The position numbers were made by a program, and so were the translations under genes. A DNA stretch of 64,000 nt from Euglena gracilis (Eukaryota; Euglenida; Euglenophyceae; Euglenales): positions 43,907,465-43,971,464 of the forward strand of contig CP154957.1 of NCBI GenBank assembly GCA_039621445.1. The letters run 5' to 3'. The number at the start of each line of letters is the position of its first letter. Positions within the stretch are counted from its first letter, which is position 1. This document shows, piece after piece, positions 20,822 through 34,094 of the stretch. The notes under the pieces were generated by a model. That model was not told the origin of the DNA, did not search any database, and saw only the letters and a program-made list of their open reading frames with translations.

Positions 20822-23800
20822 GCCCACCCGATGCCACTGCACCGGCCCAGTTGACCGCGCCCACGGTCGGGCCGCCCCTCTGATGGCGTCGCCGGGGGCC
20901 TTCGTGTGCCCGCCGTGGCCGGCCTGCTCCCCACTCCGCAGCCCCGGCCGCAGCCGTTCCCCCAAGAGGCCCTTCGGGGCGGTGGTGACTGAGGCAGCGG
21001 CCACGTCCCCCTCTGCCCTCCAGCTCCTGGTCGAGGCCCTGCAGGGTAGCCTACCCCTCCCTTAACTTCTCAGTGCGGTGATGTGGGGTCAAGGTTGGGT
21101 GGGAGTACAGAACAAGAACCAACAGGCAATTCCCAGACTGGCAATACCAGATGACAGTGTACATACGTTCGCTCGCGTGTTCACCAGCCCTGTGGTATCC
21201 ATAACGCTGTTCACAGAGGCCACCGCAGCAGCCCGGCTAGGAACGGTGCAGCAACTGCGGTCCCAGTGGGCACTCTTCTGCCAGGCCAATGTCACGCTGG
21301 ACGGGGCCACCCACCTCCTTGCCCTCCTACTGCAATTCCTCACCCCCCGGTGTGTCCCCTGCTGTCCTGGCTCTCCCAGTGTCGGAGAGGGTGCAGGCCT
21401 TGTTTTGCGGCATAAAATTGCTGTTGACTTTTGCTGCGCGAATTCTGGATCAGGGCGTCGCTTAAGCTGGAGGGCACCCCGACCCCCGCCCTCCAGCAGT
21501 CTTTTTCCAGCCTTTTCCTAGCCTCGGACCCCCCATCGACGGTGTATTTCACTGGCAGCTGGACGATAATTTTTGGCTTTCGAGGGCACAAAAAATGGGC
21601 TGAAAATGGACAAAAAAAATGGGTCGGAAAAGGGCTGGCCAGGGTAAATTTGGGTCAAAAATCGACTTTTTTTTGCAGAATTGACAGTTCTTTGGCAGTT
21701 TCAGTTTTCTGTCACCCGGTTCGAACCCCAATTGACCTCTGGAATGGAGGAGGTGGTGGGTCATCCAGGCTTTTCTCCAGCCAGCCCAACTTTCCAAGCC
21801 TCTGAACTGGACACCTCCCCCGGGGATCACAAAGCAACGCCCTGTTCTGGATTCCATTTTTAAAACTCCATTTTCGGTTCCATTTTGAAAAAAGTTACCT
21901 CCAGCAGGGGGGAAGAGATAACAATTGCACATTTGTCTTGCTTTCATCACTAACCTTGTGTTCAGCACCCTGAGATGGGGATGTTTTGGCATATTTTCAC
22001 AGGGGCAGTTCCCAAGATGAGGAGGCCCTCGCTGCCACAGGTGTCTCCGGACCCTCAACTCAGCCATGGTTACTCCTGAAATCAAAGCGGCTGTGACTTA
22101 ACCCGGTCCTTGGGGCTCACTATGCAAAGTGATCTCTGCTGTCTCCGCCATAATTGTCTACAGAAGAAGCTCTCAGAGAGCAAAGGGGCACCTGTTATCC
22201 CCCCGCAGCTACGCCTAAAGACAGCCAGACTGAAAAAACAGGCCAACAAGCGAGCCCCTCCCACAAAGGAAGAACCAACCAATTGTCTTTATCTAGCAAG
22301 TAGCCATATTTTGTCTCCATCGTTGGGGGGGGGCACTTTTAAAACGACTTAGGATCTTCTGCCAACTGCATTTTTCCTTCAGGGCCAGGACTGCATTTTG
22401 CCAGGGACCACTTTTTTTTTTTACCGGAGAACTGTCAGCAGTAGTTGTTGTTAATGAGAGGCTTAAGGTTCCCTCGGAATTTGTAGGTGAGATTTAAGTT
22501 TTCAAAGTTGGGGCCAGATATTTTTTTGAGTTTTGCGACCCGGGGGGGGGTCCCAGCCGAGCTAAATTGGACCCCTGGGGGGGTCCAATTTTGTAATTTA
22601 GACCTGATTTCTTTTGGAAGACCCATTTCAGACTTAATTTTGGCCTAAGCCAGCCAATTTTTTTGGTATTTATTGCTTTTTTATGCAAATCCAAACCCTA
22701 ACCCTATTCTTAAAATACCCAACCCCACATGGAGGCAGAATGTCAGTTTTTCAGCATTTTAGGGGTGCCAAACTGTAATCCAGCCCCCTTGATTGTACAA
22801 GTGGAATCCCCTCGGGGGCTCACACTTGAAATGTTGCCTATTAAATGCATGTTCTTTTTTTCATTTTTTTTTGTGGAATTGTTTGTTTGTCTTGTCCGCT
22901 GCAGCGTTCGCTTTGCTGCACCAGCTGCTTGGCTCCCCGGCGCAGCCCCATTTTGCTGTCTTCCTTGAAGCCAGGCCCGGGCATGCCTGGCAGCTGAACC
23001 TGTCGGTATACTCATAAGCCGCCGGCGGGCGAAGCCAAATATTGTGAAACCCTGCTTGGGTTAGATTTCGAGAACAGGTGTGTAGGTGGGTTTAGGCTGT
23101 GGGACCGTTTGTCTGCAGAGCACCACTTGAGCTACCACTTGAGTGCAGATAAGATTCAATGAGTATGAAGCAGCATTCGGACTTCCCTCAAGGCACACAG
23201 GCCCCTGAAGAAAGCCTGCAGTCCAGGTCTGGACAAATTCAGCGACAATGACTGGTTTGAACACTGAAGAGCAGGACCACGGTCCATTGCAGTTGATGAT
23301 CAACTACCCACAAAGTCATAAAAGGGGAACGGGGCTAGAAGGGCTGGGACAAGTCAAATGCCTGTCCTGGGGGGGTCCAGCTCAGAGACTTGCTAGATGG
23401 AAAGGCTGCTGGCTGATTTCCCCCATAGGAGTCCCCAGGATGGAACTTGGCGCGATCTGGGTCGAATTGGGTATGAAAGAAGTGAAATTATAAAAAGCAC
23501 CCCAAAACTGCCATTTTGCAAAAAAAATGTGTGTGCATTTCTTGACTCAAAATTTCAGCTGGACAACCCATTTCGAGCTTTTTTTTGCACCTACCACAAA
23601 AAAGTTACTACCATCCAGCCACCCTTCGTGAGGCTGGAAAGGAATCAAACCTCATCGGGGGGGGGGGTACAGGGATAAAAAAGCCTGTTAACAGCTTTTG
23701 CATGATTCTCACGATTTACCCTAATGGGGTTTCAGCATCCAGTTTTTCGCAGAAACATGCACCAGGGCATATCGTGGCCGGGTATTTTTTTTATCTGCGG

Positions 23801-24784
23801 GGGGGGGGTGGGTCCACCGGACACCCTCCCCCCCCGGGGGTACCCCCAAGGCCCTTGTTGGTCCCTGCAGAGGCAGGGTTTTGGACATTTTGGCCTTTCT
23901 GTCGGTGCAAACAAAATTGACCCCCAAAATAGTTCCCCCGGACCCCCCAAGGGTACCCCGAGGGGGTACCCTTGTATGGGAACCCCCCTCCCTCTCCCTG
24001 GTCCGAAAACTCCCTGTTTGCGGGTGCCTTCAGATGTGATCAGGTGGTTAGGGCGGACTCCCACAAATAGCACTGCCATTTTCGGCAAGGATGAGATAAG
24101 TTGCTGCCCACTTTTCCGTCGGGCAATCATTTCCCTGCAGTCAACACTGAGCGGCACACAGCCCCCTTCCCCAGTGCCACTGACCTGCAAGTCCCAAGGT
24201 TCCCGGCCGCCGGCCCGGTGGCCCCGGCCTGCGGGAGGCCATGCAAGCCATCCTGGAGGAGCTGGGCCTCACCGACCGGCTCTTCTACCGGCGGCCCCCA
24301 CCCCCGCTCGAGGTGCCCCGGACTGGCCCCGCCGTTCTGGTCCCCCGTGGGCGACCGCCTGGATGGCAGGGAAACCCAACAAGCCTTGCGATGGGCCGGC
24401 AAACGAAAACAGGGAAGGGGGTGGGTGGGTTTTGCTGTTCCGCGATGCTCAACTCGAGTGACCCCAGGGCTGGCCTGAAACTCCCTGAAAAATTTGACTC
24501 CTGGCGCCGACTTGTGGGGGAGGTTTTGTGGGGGCCCATCAACTTCTCATTAATGCCGTTGGGGGTTGGGAGGCGCTGAGAAACACAATTGATAATAAGA
24601 TGGGGACTGGTACAGAACCCCCTAAAAAGCACAAAGGGAGCTGTGAATTTTGCATTTTTTCATCCACCACCATCCTCACAGGAGACCGTCCCTGAGGCGT
24701 TCAATCGGTGGGAGATCCACGAGGAGAAGTCTCGCCAGCTAATTTTGAGTGAGGAGGATTCTGCCCGAGGTGGTTTGTGGACTT

Positions 24785-24866
<82 letters not shown>

Positions 24867-24985
24867 GTGTGTTCTGTTGTGTGTGTATGTGTGTGGGTGT
24901 GGCTGTGTGGCTGTGTGCGTGTGTGTGGTGTGTGGTGTGTGGTGTGCGTGCGAGAATGCGTGTGTGTGAGCGTGTGTGTGCGTGC

Positions 24986-25034
<49 letters not shown>

Positions 25035-26493
25035 CACACAAGTGTGTGCGTGCGCGTTTGGGCAGTCGTGAGGAAGCGTTTGTTTTTAGTTGCAGTTGTG
25101 TGTATGGAGGAAGCAATGAAGCATCTAGAGCATGGCGTTTGTAGATTTTGGACGTTGAACGGATTTTTGGGTTGACACCGGTCCGGTGGATGTACATTTT
25201 CGGTCTGGTGCCTGTGCGTTTTCGGTCCGGTGGATGTGTGTTTTGGTCTGGTTGATGTGTGTTTTCGCTCCGGTGCATATGTGTTTTCCGTCCAGTGGAT
25301 GTGCGTTTTTGGTCCGTCGGCATTGCATTTCGGTCCAGTGGATGCGTTTTCTCGGTCTGGTGGCTGTGTGATTCCGCCAAAATATGAATGAAAAATATTT
25401 ATTTTCATCAGACAATAAGGAAGCAGACAAGAAGGAAGTACAGAAATCTTTCACTGATTATCGGTGTGGAGCTTTGAAAGTGTTGATCAGATTGCGACAC
25501 ACAGGTACTGCTCCTCTGCTCCAAACACCTGCCACTGTCTTTCAGGTCCCAAGGAGGAGGGGTCGATGCATGCAGTTCTGAGGTGGGGACCACGTCTTTT
25601 TCCATCCCGGTGTGCTTCCTTGACACACATATGCAGGCACTCACACACACATGCACATGCACACATGCACACCCACCCACCCACACAAACAACACACGTG
25701 CGCGTGCACACACACACCTACACCCACCCACCCACCCACCCACCCACCCACACCCACCCACCCACACTTGGGGTTCATGGATTTGGGGGCAGAATTATTA
25801 TTTAGGATATAAAAGGGTTGCTAAATTCTTGCCAAAAAGTGCCCGTGGCATTTTTGGCCATTTTGGGGGGGGTCAAAAGTTCTCGGCCCGGCGCTTTGCC
25901 GGGTCGAAAATCAGTCACCCAGACACGCCACTGTTTGGGTGGGGGTCCCCCCCCCCCGCCCTACTGGACTTGGGGGTCCAACCCATCCCCCTTTTCACCT
26001 GCCCTTATGTCAAACGTGAATTTTTTTTGTCAAATGCAAAAAAAAATTGTCAAATTTGTCAAAATGCAAAAAATTACCGCGAAGTGTTGGAAAGAAAAAT
26101 TTGACCTTGTTGGGGAGGGTCCCAGGTATCCGGGGTCAGTCCAGACCCCGGGGGGGGGGGGGGCACCCCCACCTGAACTCTGTTCGCCCTCCTTATATTG
26201 AACCCTGACCTTGCTCCTCATTCATCGTCCACCAAATCTACCGTTTGCCGTCTGCATACAAAAAGACACTGGAAATTGTCTGCTGGCTTCAGTTGTCCAG
26301 AGAAAATAAATTTTGCAGCATAATTTTTCCCATTTTGGGCCATTTAAGGCCATTTAGGCCACTTTGGGCCTTTATAGTTATTTTATCTATAGGGGTCAAA
26401 AAGTCATTTGAGGGAAATTTTGGGCCATTTTTTTTAGGCCATTTTAGGCTATTTTAACCATAAGTGTTTGGTGCGCGCGCGTGCGTGCGTGTG

Positions 26494-26552
<59 letters not shown>

Positions 26553-29500
26553 ATGTGTATGCGCGCGTGTCACGTGTGGGGTGTGTGTCAGTGTGGGTGT
26601 GCGGGGTGTGGATGCGTGTTTGACTGTGGTACCATCTCAGCCCCCCCCCCAGCCCACAAATTTGCCTCTCTTCAAACAAACAAACAAACAAAAAAATTTA
26701 ATGCCTATTTGTGTGAAGATAGTATTCATTGATATCTGGATATTGCAAGCAAGCGCCTATCGCAAAAATGGCCTACAAGGCTTAAAATGGACTAAAATGG
26801 TTTAAAATGGCCCAAGATGTCTTAAAATGAAAATAATTTTGCGGTTTGAATTTATGATCTATTGAATGTTTTTGCAATGTGTGGAGCTTGAAACACCTTA
26901 AATGACTTTTTTGACCTCCTGAAATGTGAAATGGCTTCAAACAGCTTAAATGGCGCAAATGGCAAATTATTGTGTGTTTTTGTATGGCGGAGATCCCATG
27001 CTTGTGGCTTCAGCAAACTTCTCCAACAAGAACCTCAAACTGAGGCACCTGGAACATTTCTTAAAATTGATTTGAAAAAAATTTGCAATTTGACCACATT
27101 GTCACTTCCATTTTGGCATATTTGATTTGCGTATTTGAGCAACTGTATGTGTTTTTCAATTTTTGAAATTTTTGAGTTGTATCATCGCCATTGTATTTCC
27201 TCAAAAAGGATTTTTGTATCCACCATTTTGCCTACCCAGATAGCATTTTGTCCAGCATTTTTTTCAACAATTTTTTTTCTGCAGGGGGTCCCCCCCCTTG
27301 TCGTACGACCACCCCACTATAACGACTACCCCCCGGTCACAGGTTGCAGGTTAGGGGGGTCTAATGACCACCCCCCATGGTCGCAGGTTGCCGGTAAGGA
27401 CCAAAAAGAAGAGGCTGGTTTTTTGAGGTTCTACGAAGTTGCATCCATGTTTGCTGCCTTTTTCCATGTTCCCCACTGGCGCTCATGTTTTGTGCACCCT
27501 TTGTTGTGCGCCTCACCCACAACGACAGTTCGGGTCCCTGTTGGTGTTTGCCAATACTGCGAACAATGACCACCCCCACTATAACGACCACCCCACGGTC
27601 GCAGGTTGCAGGTTAGGGGGGTCTAACGACCCCCCCCCCCAGTCTCAGGTTGCAGGAACCCGGTCGTACAACAGGACAACAGGGGGGGGGGTAATGTTCA
27701 CCACACAGCAAACTGGGCCAGAAGCGAAGTTAGCGCCGGCCATAAACAGACAAGAAGCCTTAGTGCAACTAATGGGGGGTATTGTTCAAAATTCCTTTGT
27801 GGGTTTGAATTAAGATTTGTTGAGCTTCCGTTGGTTTCGATTCAGTGCCAATGAATTTTTGCATGCTTTTTTTGTATGTGCATAGAAGTTTTGCACACAC
27901 AATGATGCAGTTTTTTGGGACAAAAACAACCCAAAGTTATGGTATTCAGAACCAGGTTTTGAAAGTCTTGAGCTCTTAATGGGACATGCATGTCATGGAA
28001 GGCCGAAAAGACTAGCATTGCAAAGTTCGCGTAATTTACAATTTACAAATTACACTCTTTCAATTTACGGTGACTTTCAGTGATTTTAGGGTAATTTCTG
28101 AAATGATAATGTTAACCCCCCCCCCATGCACCCCATACCTGTTTTATAGGATTTTTTCGACTTTTTTTGACCCATTTTGGAGCCAAATGCCATGGGTTTT
28201 GGGCCCAAAACGGGGCGCCGGGGGGGTGAAAAACGCTCATTTTTGGCTGAAGAAACAGGTTTTCCGGGTCCGGGAGTCCAAAAAGAATTGTTTTGGACAA
28301 TTTTTTTCGATTTTTTCTCAACTTTTTTTGACCCGTTTTTGGCCAAACTGCATGGGTTTTGAGCAAAAAAGAAAAAAAACGAGGCGCCGGGGGGTCGAAA
28401 AACGTTCATTTTGGGCTCGAAAACAGGTGTTCCGGGTCCGGGAGGCCCCAAAAACATGGTTTCGGGAAAAAAAATCGATTTTTTTTTACCAAAAATGGCC
28501 GAAAATGGCAAGTCAAATCAGGCCAAAACTGTACAAAACGGCCAAAATCGGCCAAAAATGGCTGTAACTCGGGCTAGGCGGGGAGTTGCGGAGAAATCAA
28601 AATACTGTTATATAGGGCATTGTAAGGACTTCAATTTAGGTTTCCGGACATTTCCTCCGATTTTGCTTCATTTTCGAGATACTTTGAAAACATCGATTTT
28701 TTTTTACCCCGAAAACAGCTCAAAATCGCCCCAGAAATGGGCCAAAATTGGCCGAAAATGGTCGTAACTCGGGCTGCACGAAGAGTTGGGGGAAAAAGTT
28801 AACCATGGTTGGATAGGGCATTCCAAGGGCTTCATTTTTGCTCACTGGACATTTTCTTTGATTTCGCTTCATTGTCAACATATTTTGAAAAAATCGATTT
28901 TTTGAGCAGAAAAACGGCCCCCAAAAACACCCCTAAATGTCCGTTTTGGGCCGCAAAAGCGCGCTGGAACACGGGCCAGGCGTGTCGACAGCCAAAACGG
29001 CGAACGGGCGGTGATAGAGGGCCTCCGGGGGTACATTTTTCAGACCGATATTTCTGGAAATAATGTACATTTTCTCGAGATATTTTCGAAAAATCGATTT
29101 TTTTGGACCCCGGCGAAATGGCAGAGTCGGAAGAGGGGAGGGGCAGGCCAATCCTACCCAGTTTGGACCCCTTCGCGGGTGAGTAACTCGGGCCTGGCAG
29201 GGAGTTGGGGGTCAAATGGAGGTGATTTGGAAACTAGAAATCCAGTCCCTAGCGACTGAAAAAAATTCCGGGAACCGGGCCGGGGTAATCTTGATAATCC
29301 GCGGTTTTCACGGTCTACCCAGAGGGGGGGGGGGGGTTCCACCCCCCCTTTTCCCTGGTGGTACGCTTCGCTCTTACTCTAAAGAGATAACAGCTCAGCG
29401 ACCCCCACCTATAACTTAAAATGCCTTTACATGGCCTAAAATAACCGGCCTAAAAGGGCTTAAAATGAATTAAAATGGGCAAATTTTTTGGCTTGACAAA

Positions 29501-32023
29501 AGGCTTGGCGCACACGCACGCTCGTGCGCGTGCGCCGACACACCACACTGACCGCCCATTGTGTCTTACTGCCACAACACTGCTGCACCGGGCTGCCTGA
29601 ACGCTCACAGCCATTTGGGCAACATGAGGCGCTGTTCGAGGAATTGCTCGGCGTGGTGCAGGCGGCCGGCGTAGAGCAGGAGGTCCCGTACTCATGGCCC
29701 CCCGACACAGCAGTGTGTCCTCCTCCCCACCGGGCGACCCTTCAGGACAGTCATTTCTTTCAACTCGAGTTGCCTCATCTCTGGATCTCCGGGAGCGCAG
29801 CAGGATGTTGGCCCATCTCCGGGGACTCGGCCCCGGACCTGTCCACCTCCCACTGGGATGTCCCCCAAATTATAAAAACAGCTTATGCACGAATTAATCC
29901 AAGTCAGCAGGCTGCAGCTTCCCCTTCTTAAACATATGCTTTTCAGGGAAAGCAGTGGCTCACTGCAAGGGAAAGGCAAGTAAATTGTTGCGATAAATCT
30001 GAATTGTGTCAAAGAAAGGCAGGAAAAATCCAAACAAAACATAAAAGAACAGAAAATCCAAACAAACAGTGTGTCGTGTGGATGGACAGAATAAAGAAAT
30101 CAAAAATAATTTACAATTCAAAAACAGAAACTCACTGCCACAATATGTTTTTTTGTCACCACCATTTTTTTGTTCATTGTGGATTTTAGCTTGTTAATTA
30201 ATTGCAAAAATGCACAAAATTCAAAATGAGGATTCCAAGAAAGAAATCCTAGTTTCCTTTTTGGGGAACAAGCAAGGAGGATGGAAAGAAATATATTTGG
30301 AGACATCTGATTCTTTGAAGAAAAAAATTTGAATTAAAAATTCAAAGTTCAATAAGTTTGAATTGAAGTGAATTTTACTGATTTGAATCTAACATTAAAC
30401 TTAACTCTTCGACTGTTGACATGTTGAAACTGATATGATTTTGGTTAATCGTTTACCAATCAATTCTATAAAGAACAACTGTTCAGAGTTTCTTATTCGG
30501 CTTGAAGAAAAGAGCTTTCTTGGATCTCGTGAACAACTTCAAAAACTTTGAAATTTATTCTCTTTATTGTTATTATTATATTATTTTTAAAATCAAAAAC
30601 CTTTAACCCTTCAGGAAGGATTCAACTGAGAAGTATCCAAAATGCTTTAGGCTGGAACAAATTTTGCAATACGCAAGCATATAAATGAGTGGATATTATT
30701 TATAAGATCAGATACAAAAAGATAAGTAAGAAACATATGGGATTAGCAACATTTGAAAAATTAGCAAAAAAAGTAAGTTCTTCCATCTCCGGCATTGTGT
30801 GTGTAATTAATAATTTAGTGGTATATTTTGAACAATTTTGGCTTTTGGTTGAACAGAGGACCCGGGGGAATGCAAATGAAAGATGCAAACGTTCATGGCG
30901 GAGGCAACTGTCAGCTTTGAGACCCTTGAAGCCACTGCGGCTCAAAAGAGAATGCCAGGGGGCCATATCAAAAAAAAAAACACGCTCCAAAGCACAGTTT
31001 TCCAACCAATTGGGTCCTTTTCGGTCCCCAAAAAGCGCATCAACATGCCCTCCATTGCAGAAGCCTTGTGTTCTTACAGCATTTCTGTTCCAATCGGAAA
31101 TTACCGTGATGGACGGAATTTTCAGAGAGAGTTATCGACAGAGCCCAACAAAAGTGGGGGCGTGAAGACTTTTGACACTCTGCCCTTACCTCACCCGTGT
31201 TGGATGTGTCCAGCCAGAAATATCCACAAATCGCCAGAAAATTTCGGGAATCTCAGGGTTCTAAACAAGGTTCGAAATCTCGCCCTGCCGTCAGCGGTCC
31301 GGGCGGCCACCAAAACATGTGTCTGGACGAGCTGCCTGGGCAAACTCCCTGCCAGAGCGTGTCACTCGGCAGTGAGGGGAGTTTTAGCAAGCCGGAAAGT
31401 GTGCGGCGTGCAGTGTAAGAAAATTTGGGGAAACCCTCAAACAGCCAAATCTGATTTGTAGATTTTTGTGGGTGGGGAAGATTTGGTTGTTTTTTTTAAA
31501 TTTTCTATGGGTTCCCTGGTGGAAAGATCGCTTGGAATATTTTGCCAGAGAAGCTGCACTAACTGGGGCTTGCAGGGCAGCAAAGTGTGAGCCAAAACCG
31601 GCGCCAAAACTGGTGGTCGTGACGCGGTCCCCAGGTCTGTTCGCGTTGCGCCCGCCACCCCCGCCCGCAGGTCGCGGTGGGAGCGGCCCTCCTGACCCCC
31701 AGCAGCCTCCAGCTGGACCGCTTCCTGCACCGTGACGAGTTCCGGTGTGGCCTGGGTGGCCCGTCCATGCTGTGCCCGGGGGTGGCTTGCGGTCAGGGGC
31801 CGCACACGTGACACGGCTGACCCCCCACCGCGGACAGCGGCGGCAGCGGTCATTGGGGCAGTGCCACTCCTCCTCCATCCTCAGGGCCCGAGCGGTGGCC
31901 CTCCTGCAGACGCTGGACCGCGCGGGCGTCAACCCTCGCTTCCTGCTGAAGGACGACGTTGCCCACCTCTTCCTCCCCCACCGGCTTAGTGGCCGGGCCA
32001 AGGTGCCCCCCATGTCTGTCTAG
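20822..32023 (+). CDS. Multi-exon gene of unknown function
   Basis: Eight GC-rich exons in one strand and order: 20822-21045 (RSPKRPFGAVVTEAAA), about 21137-21351 (VFTSPVVSITLFTEATAAAR; LLALLLQFLTPR), 22905-23005 (FALLHQLLGSPAQPHFAVF), 24199-24312 (LREAMQAILEELGLTDRLFY), 24682-24769 (FNRWEIHEEKSRQLILSEED), 29611-29712 (FEELLGVVQAAGVEQEVPY), 31671-31744 (AALLTPSSLQLDRFLHRDEF) and 31885-32023 (ARAVALLQTLDRAGVNPRFL), ending KVPPMSV and TAG. Splice phases agree for 21.1-24.8 kb and again for 29.6-32.0 kb. The join near 21.1 kb and the link 24.8-29.6 kb are unresolved, so exons may be missing. The composition is helical and Leu/Ala-rich with no transmembrane segment. I do not recognise the family. 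The 5' end is not located. Confidence 0.6.
24785..25032. repeat. (GT)n microsatellites in intron
   Basis: About 40 GT units from 24785, a mixed GTGTG/GGTGTG stretch, then about 18 more GT units to 25030. Starts 15 bp after the donor of the exon ending at 24769. Confidence 0.9.
25165..25378. repeat. Minisatellite, unit close to TTTTCGGTCCGGTGGATGTG
   Basis: About nine imperfect units of 22-25 bp. On the minus strand it reads as a His/Pro/Thr-rich repeat, which is an artefact of the array. Confidence 0.8.
25630..25772. repeat. (CA)n and (CACCC)n array
   Basis: CACA units pass into CACCCACC units, a simple-sequence run inside the long intron. Confidence 0.85.
25800..26215. repeat. Dispersed repeat shared with 57377-57770
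   Basis: The left part (CGGCGCTTTGCCGGGTCGAA...CACCCAGACA) matches the 57.4-57.6 kb region in inverse orientation. The right part (AATTTGACCTTGTTGGGG...CCCTCCTTATATTGAACCCT) matches 57640-57770 directly. Poly-C/poly-G runs lie between. No ORF. Confidence 0.55.
26330..26830. repeat. 'GGCCATTTTAGG' tract and (GTGC)n microsatellite
   Basis: Degenerate TTTTGGGCCATTTAAGGCC units (26330-26460) resemble the CCTAAAATGG arrays inverted. They are followed by a GTGC/GCGT array (about 26472-26552) and more decayed 10-mers at 26768-26830. Confidence 0.7.
27306..27652. repeat. Direct duplication of a 90-bp segment
   Basis: 27306-27400 (CCACTATAACGAC...GGTTGCAGGTTAGGGGGGTC) recurs at 27566-27652 with about 165 bp of other sequence between. 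Each half contains two 'GGTCGCAGGTTGC' submotifs. Confidence 0.75.
27775..27960. repeat. Partial copy of the 1104-2215 dispersed repeat
   Basis: Shares 'GAATTAAGATTTGTTGAGCT' and, downstream, 'GGGACAAAAAC' and 'TTCAGAACC' with 1729-2130, but lacks the 10-mer arrays and the central part. Confidence 0.65.
28155..28890. repeat. Tandem 165-bp duplication followed by CTCGGGCT modules
   Basis: The block with 'GCCATGGGTTTTGGGC' and 'CCGGGTCCGGGAG' (about 28155-28300) repeats at about 28315-28460. From 28565 follow two copies of a dispersed module (CTCGGGCTAGGCGGGGAGTT, AATCAAAATACTGTTA, AAGGACTTCAATTT) that is also present at about 2505-2625 and, inverted, at 53800-53930. No gene. Confidence 0.7.
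29930..30860. other. AT-rich island without coding signal
   Basis: Roughly 900 bp of clearly AT-rich sequence inside the intron between the 29.6 and 31.7 kb exons, lacking the G/C runs typical of the rest. No recognisable element or ORF beyond chance frames. Confidence 0.5.
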
Positions 32024-32111
32024 TCCGGGCGCCTCCCCACCAGCGTCCCGGACCTGGTCCAGGTGACTTGCCCACAAGGATCCTGGCAGGGGTCAACCAC
32101 TGGTTTTCACA

Positions 32112-32332
<221 letters not shown>

Positions 32333-33339
32333 CGGTGGTGCCACTGCATTATACCAAAAGAACAGAAAGGCACATTGGTTCACCTCGTCTCCGCCCCTTT
32401 GTGTGTTGCGAGTGTATCGGAAACTCGTCTCCATGCAATTCCTTCATCACCTGCCGGGTGTGACTGGTCTTTCAGAGTGACTGATTGGCCCAAACCGCTG
32501 GACGGGATCCCAGAAGCTTTATGGGTGGCGGGTCCCCCGGTGGTTGGGGTTGGGATCCAAACCAGGATTCTTTTTAACTCAGAAGCCCCCCTGTGGGGAG
32601 GGGGTTGGGTGGGTGTTCTGGAGCTGGAACCCTCCCCCCCGGGGGGGGGGTGCCGGCCCAGAGACCCAGTTACGGGTTTTGGTGGGAAGCAAAGCAAAGC
32701 AAAGGGCTTATTTATTTGGGAAATGCCCTCAGGCGGCCCCATTTTTCTGGGTCCCCCCCCGAGGGTCGGCTGGGGGATGCCCCCCCCCCCCCCCGGGGTC
32801 TGTCTGAAAGGAAGCCTGGTCCAAACACCCTCATACCCTCACCACCCCTGCCTGCTTTTCCAGTGCTGCCAATTTTGTCAACATTTTCCCCCCAACCCAA
32901 GGAGATCTTCTTTGTGCGGGGACATGAGAGGTTTGGGTTTGGGCCCCCACCTCACAGGGGACCCACCCACCCACCCACCCCATCTAACCCCCCCTACCCC
33001 CCCCACCCACCACTTAGGCGGCCAAACTCGCATTTAAGGTTTTAATTTTAGCTTGCGCTTTGGCGCAAATTTTCAAACTTTTTGAGACCCGGCGGTGAAA
33101 CCCAGCATCTTGATCACCTGGTTCCCCGGAGACCCTCCACGGTGGCATGTGCATCATTTGCCGATTTTGGGACCCGGGGAACAGGCCCAATTTTGGTGTT
33201 TTTCAGCGTGTGCACCATTTTGAAAAAGGTTCAAAACCATGGGTTTGAACGCCGGGACACGTGATTTTCCCCCAAAAAGTGCCAGGACCCCCGTTGCGGG
33301 TCCCTCGTTTTTGAAGCTTTGACTGTGTTCCCCGGATGC

Positions 33340-33456
33340 AAGCACCTTCGGCGATGCAGGGCGATTCAGGGCGATGCGAGAATTTTGGAGGCCAAAGGTG
33401 GGGTTCCGATGCAGGGCGATGCAGGGCGATGCAGGGCAATGCAGGGCGATGTGGGG
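33340..33456. repeat. GGGCGATGCA tandem array
   Basis: About eight units of GGGCGATGCA or close variants, interrupted by about 25 bp. The same unit occurs at 17838-17873, about 20735-20752 and 34954-35076. Confidence 0.8.
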
Positions 33457-33582
33457 ATTTTTTTTGGATTTTTTGGATGCGGGGATTTTTGATGGCTGAA
33501 GTGGGGTCCATATTTGGGTCCATACTGCTGGGTACACCTCTGTTGTCTCGTCCCTCCCTCCCTCGCATACCACTCAAGCCTG

Positions 33583-33642
33583 CCTTTCATGTCTGCCCGT
33601 GCCTCTGCCTCTGCTTTCGTGCTGGACCTTTCCGTCCGGGAG
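33583..33642 (+). CDS. Possible short exon, unknown
   Basis: An ATG near 33589 opens MSARASASAFVLDLSVRE, ending at a GT in good donor context (GGAG|GTGTGT). It could be a first exon of the gene at 37.8 kb, but nothing but position suggests this. Confidence 0.2.
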
Positions 33643-34094
33643 GTGTGTGACTCCCCTGGAGCCGAAGGTATCGTGCCCCTGCTGCATACCTGCGTACAGC
33701 CTCCACATTGGTGCTTGCTTTGTCCCTTAGTCGACGATGTTCCTCCCTGGCTCGTCTGGCCTTCCCTGAGTGACTCCTGGAGTGGAAGCTCCGGTGGGAG
33801 AGGGAGGTTATGGGGAGAATCTTAAGTTGTGGGATAAACGTGCGACTGTCGCGGTTGTAGGCATGTGCATGATCATGTGCATCCGTGGATGCTTGTAGGG
33901 CATGTGAATCCGAGGATGCTTGTAGGGGTGCGCATACTGCGCCTTTGGAACGATTGGCATCCAACGAGCCGCGAATTTAATACACAAAGTCGCGAGTTGG
34001 ATGTCGAGGAACGTTGGCTGGAGGCCAAGAAGCGGGACCCCCGGGAAGTGTGACCCCCAAAGGCTTTTGCTGACCAGCGTCCTCTGCTTCAGTG

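Noticed and set aside
20793-21065. Free-standing Arg/Pro-rich ORF
   Set aside because: Only the part between splice sites 20822-21045 is kept, as an exon of a longer gene.
28070-28567. 165-codon Phe/Lys-rich frame
   Set aside because: Lies entirely in a tandem 165-bp duplication of T/A-rich repeat.
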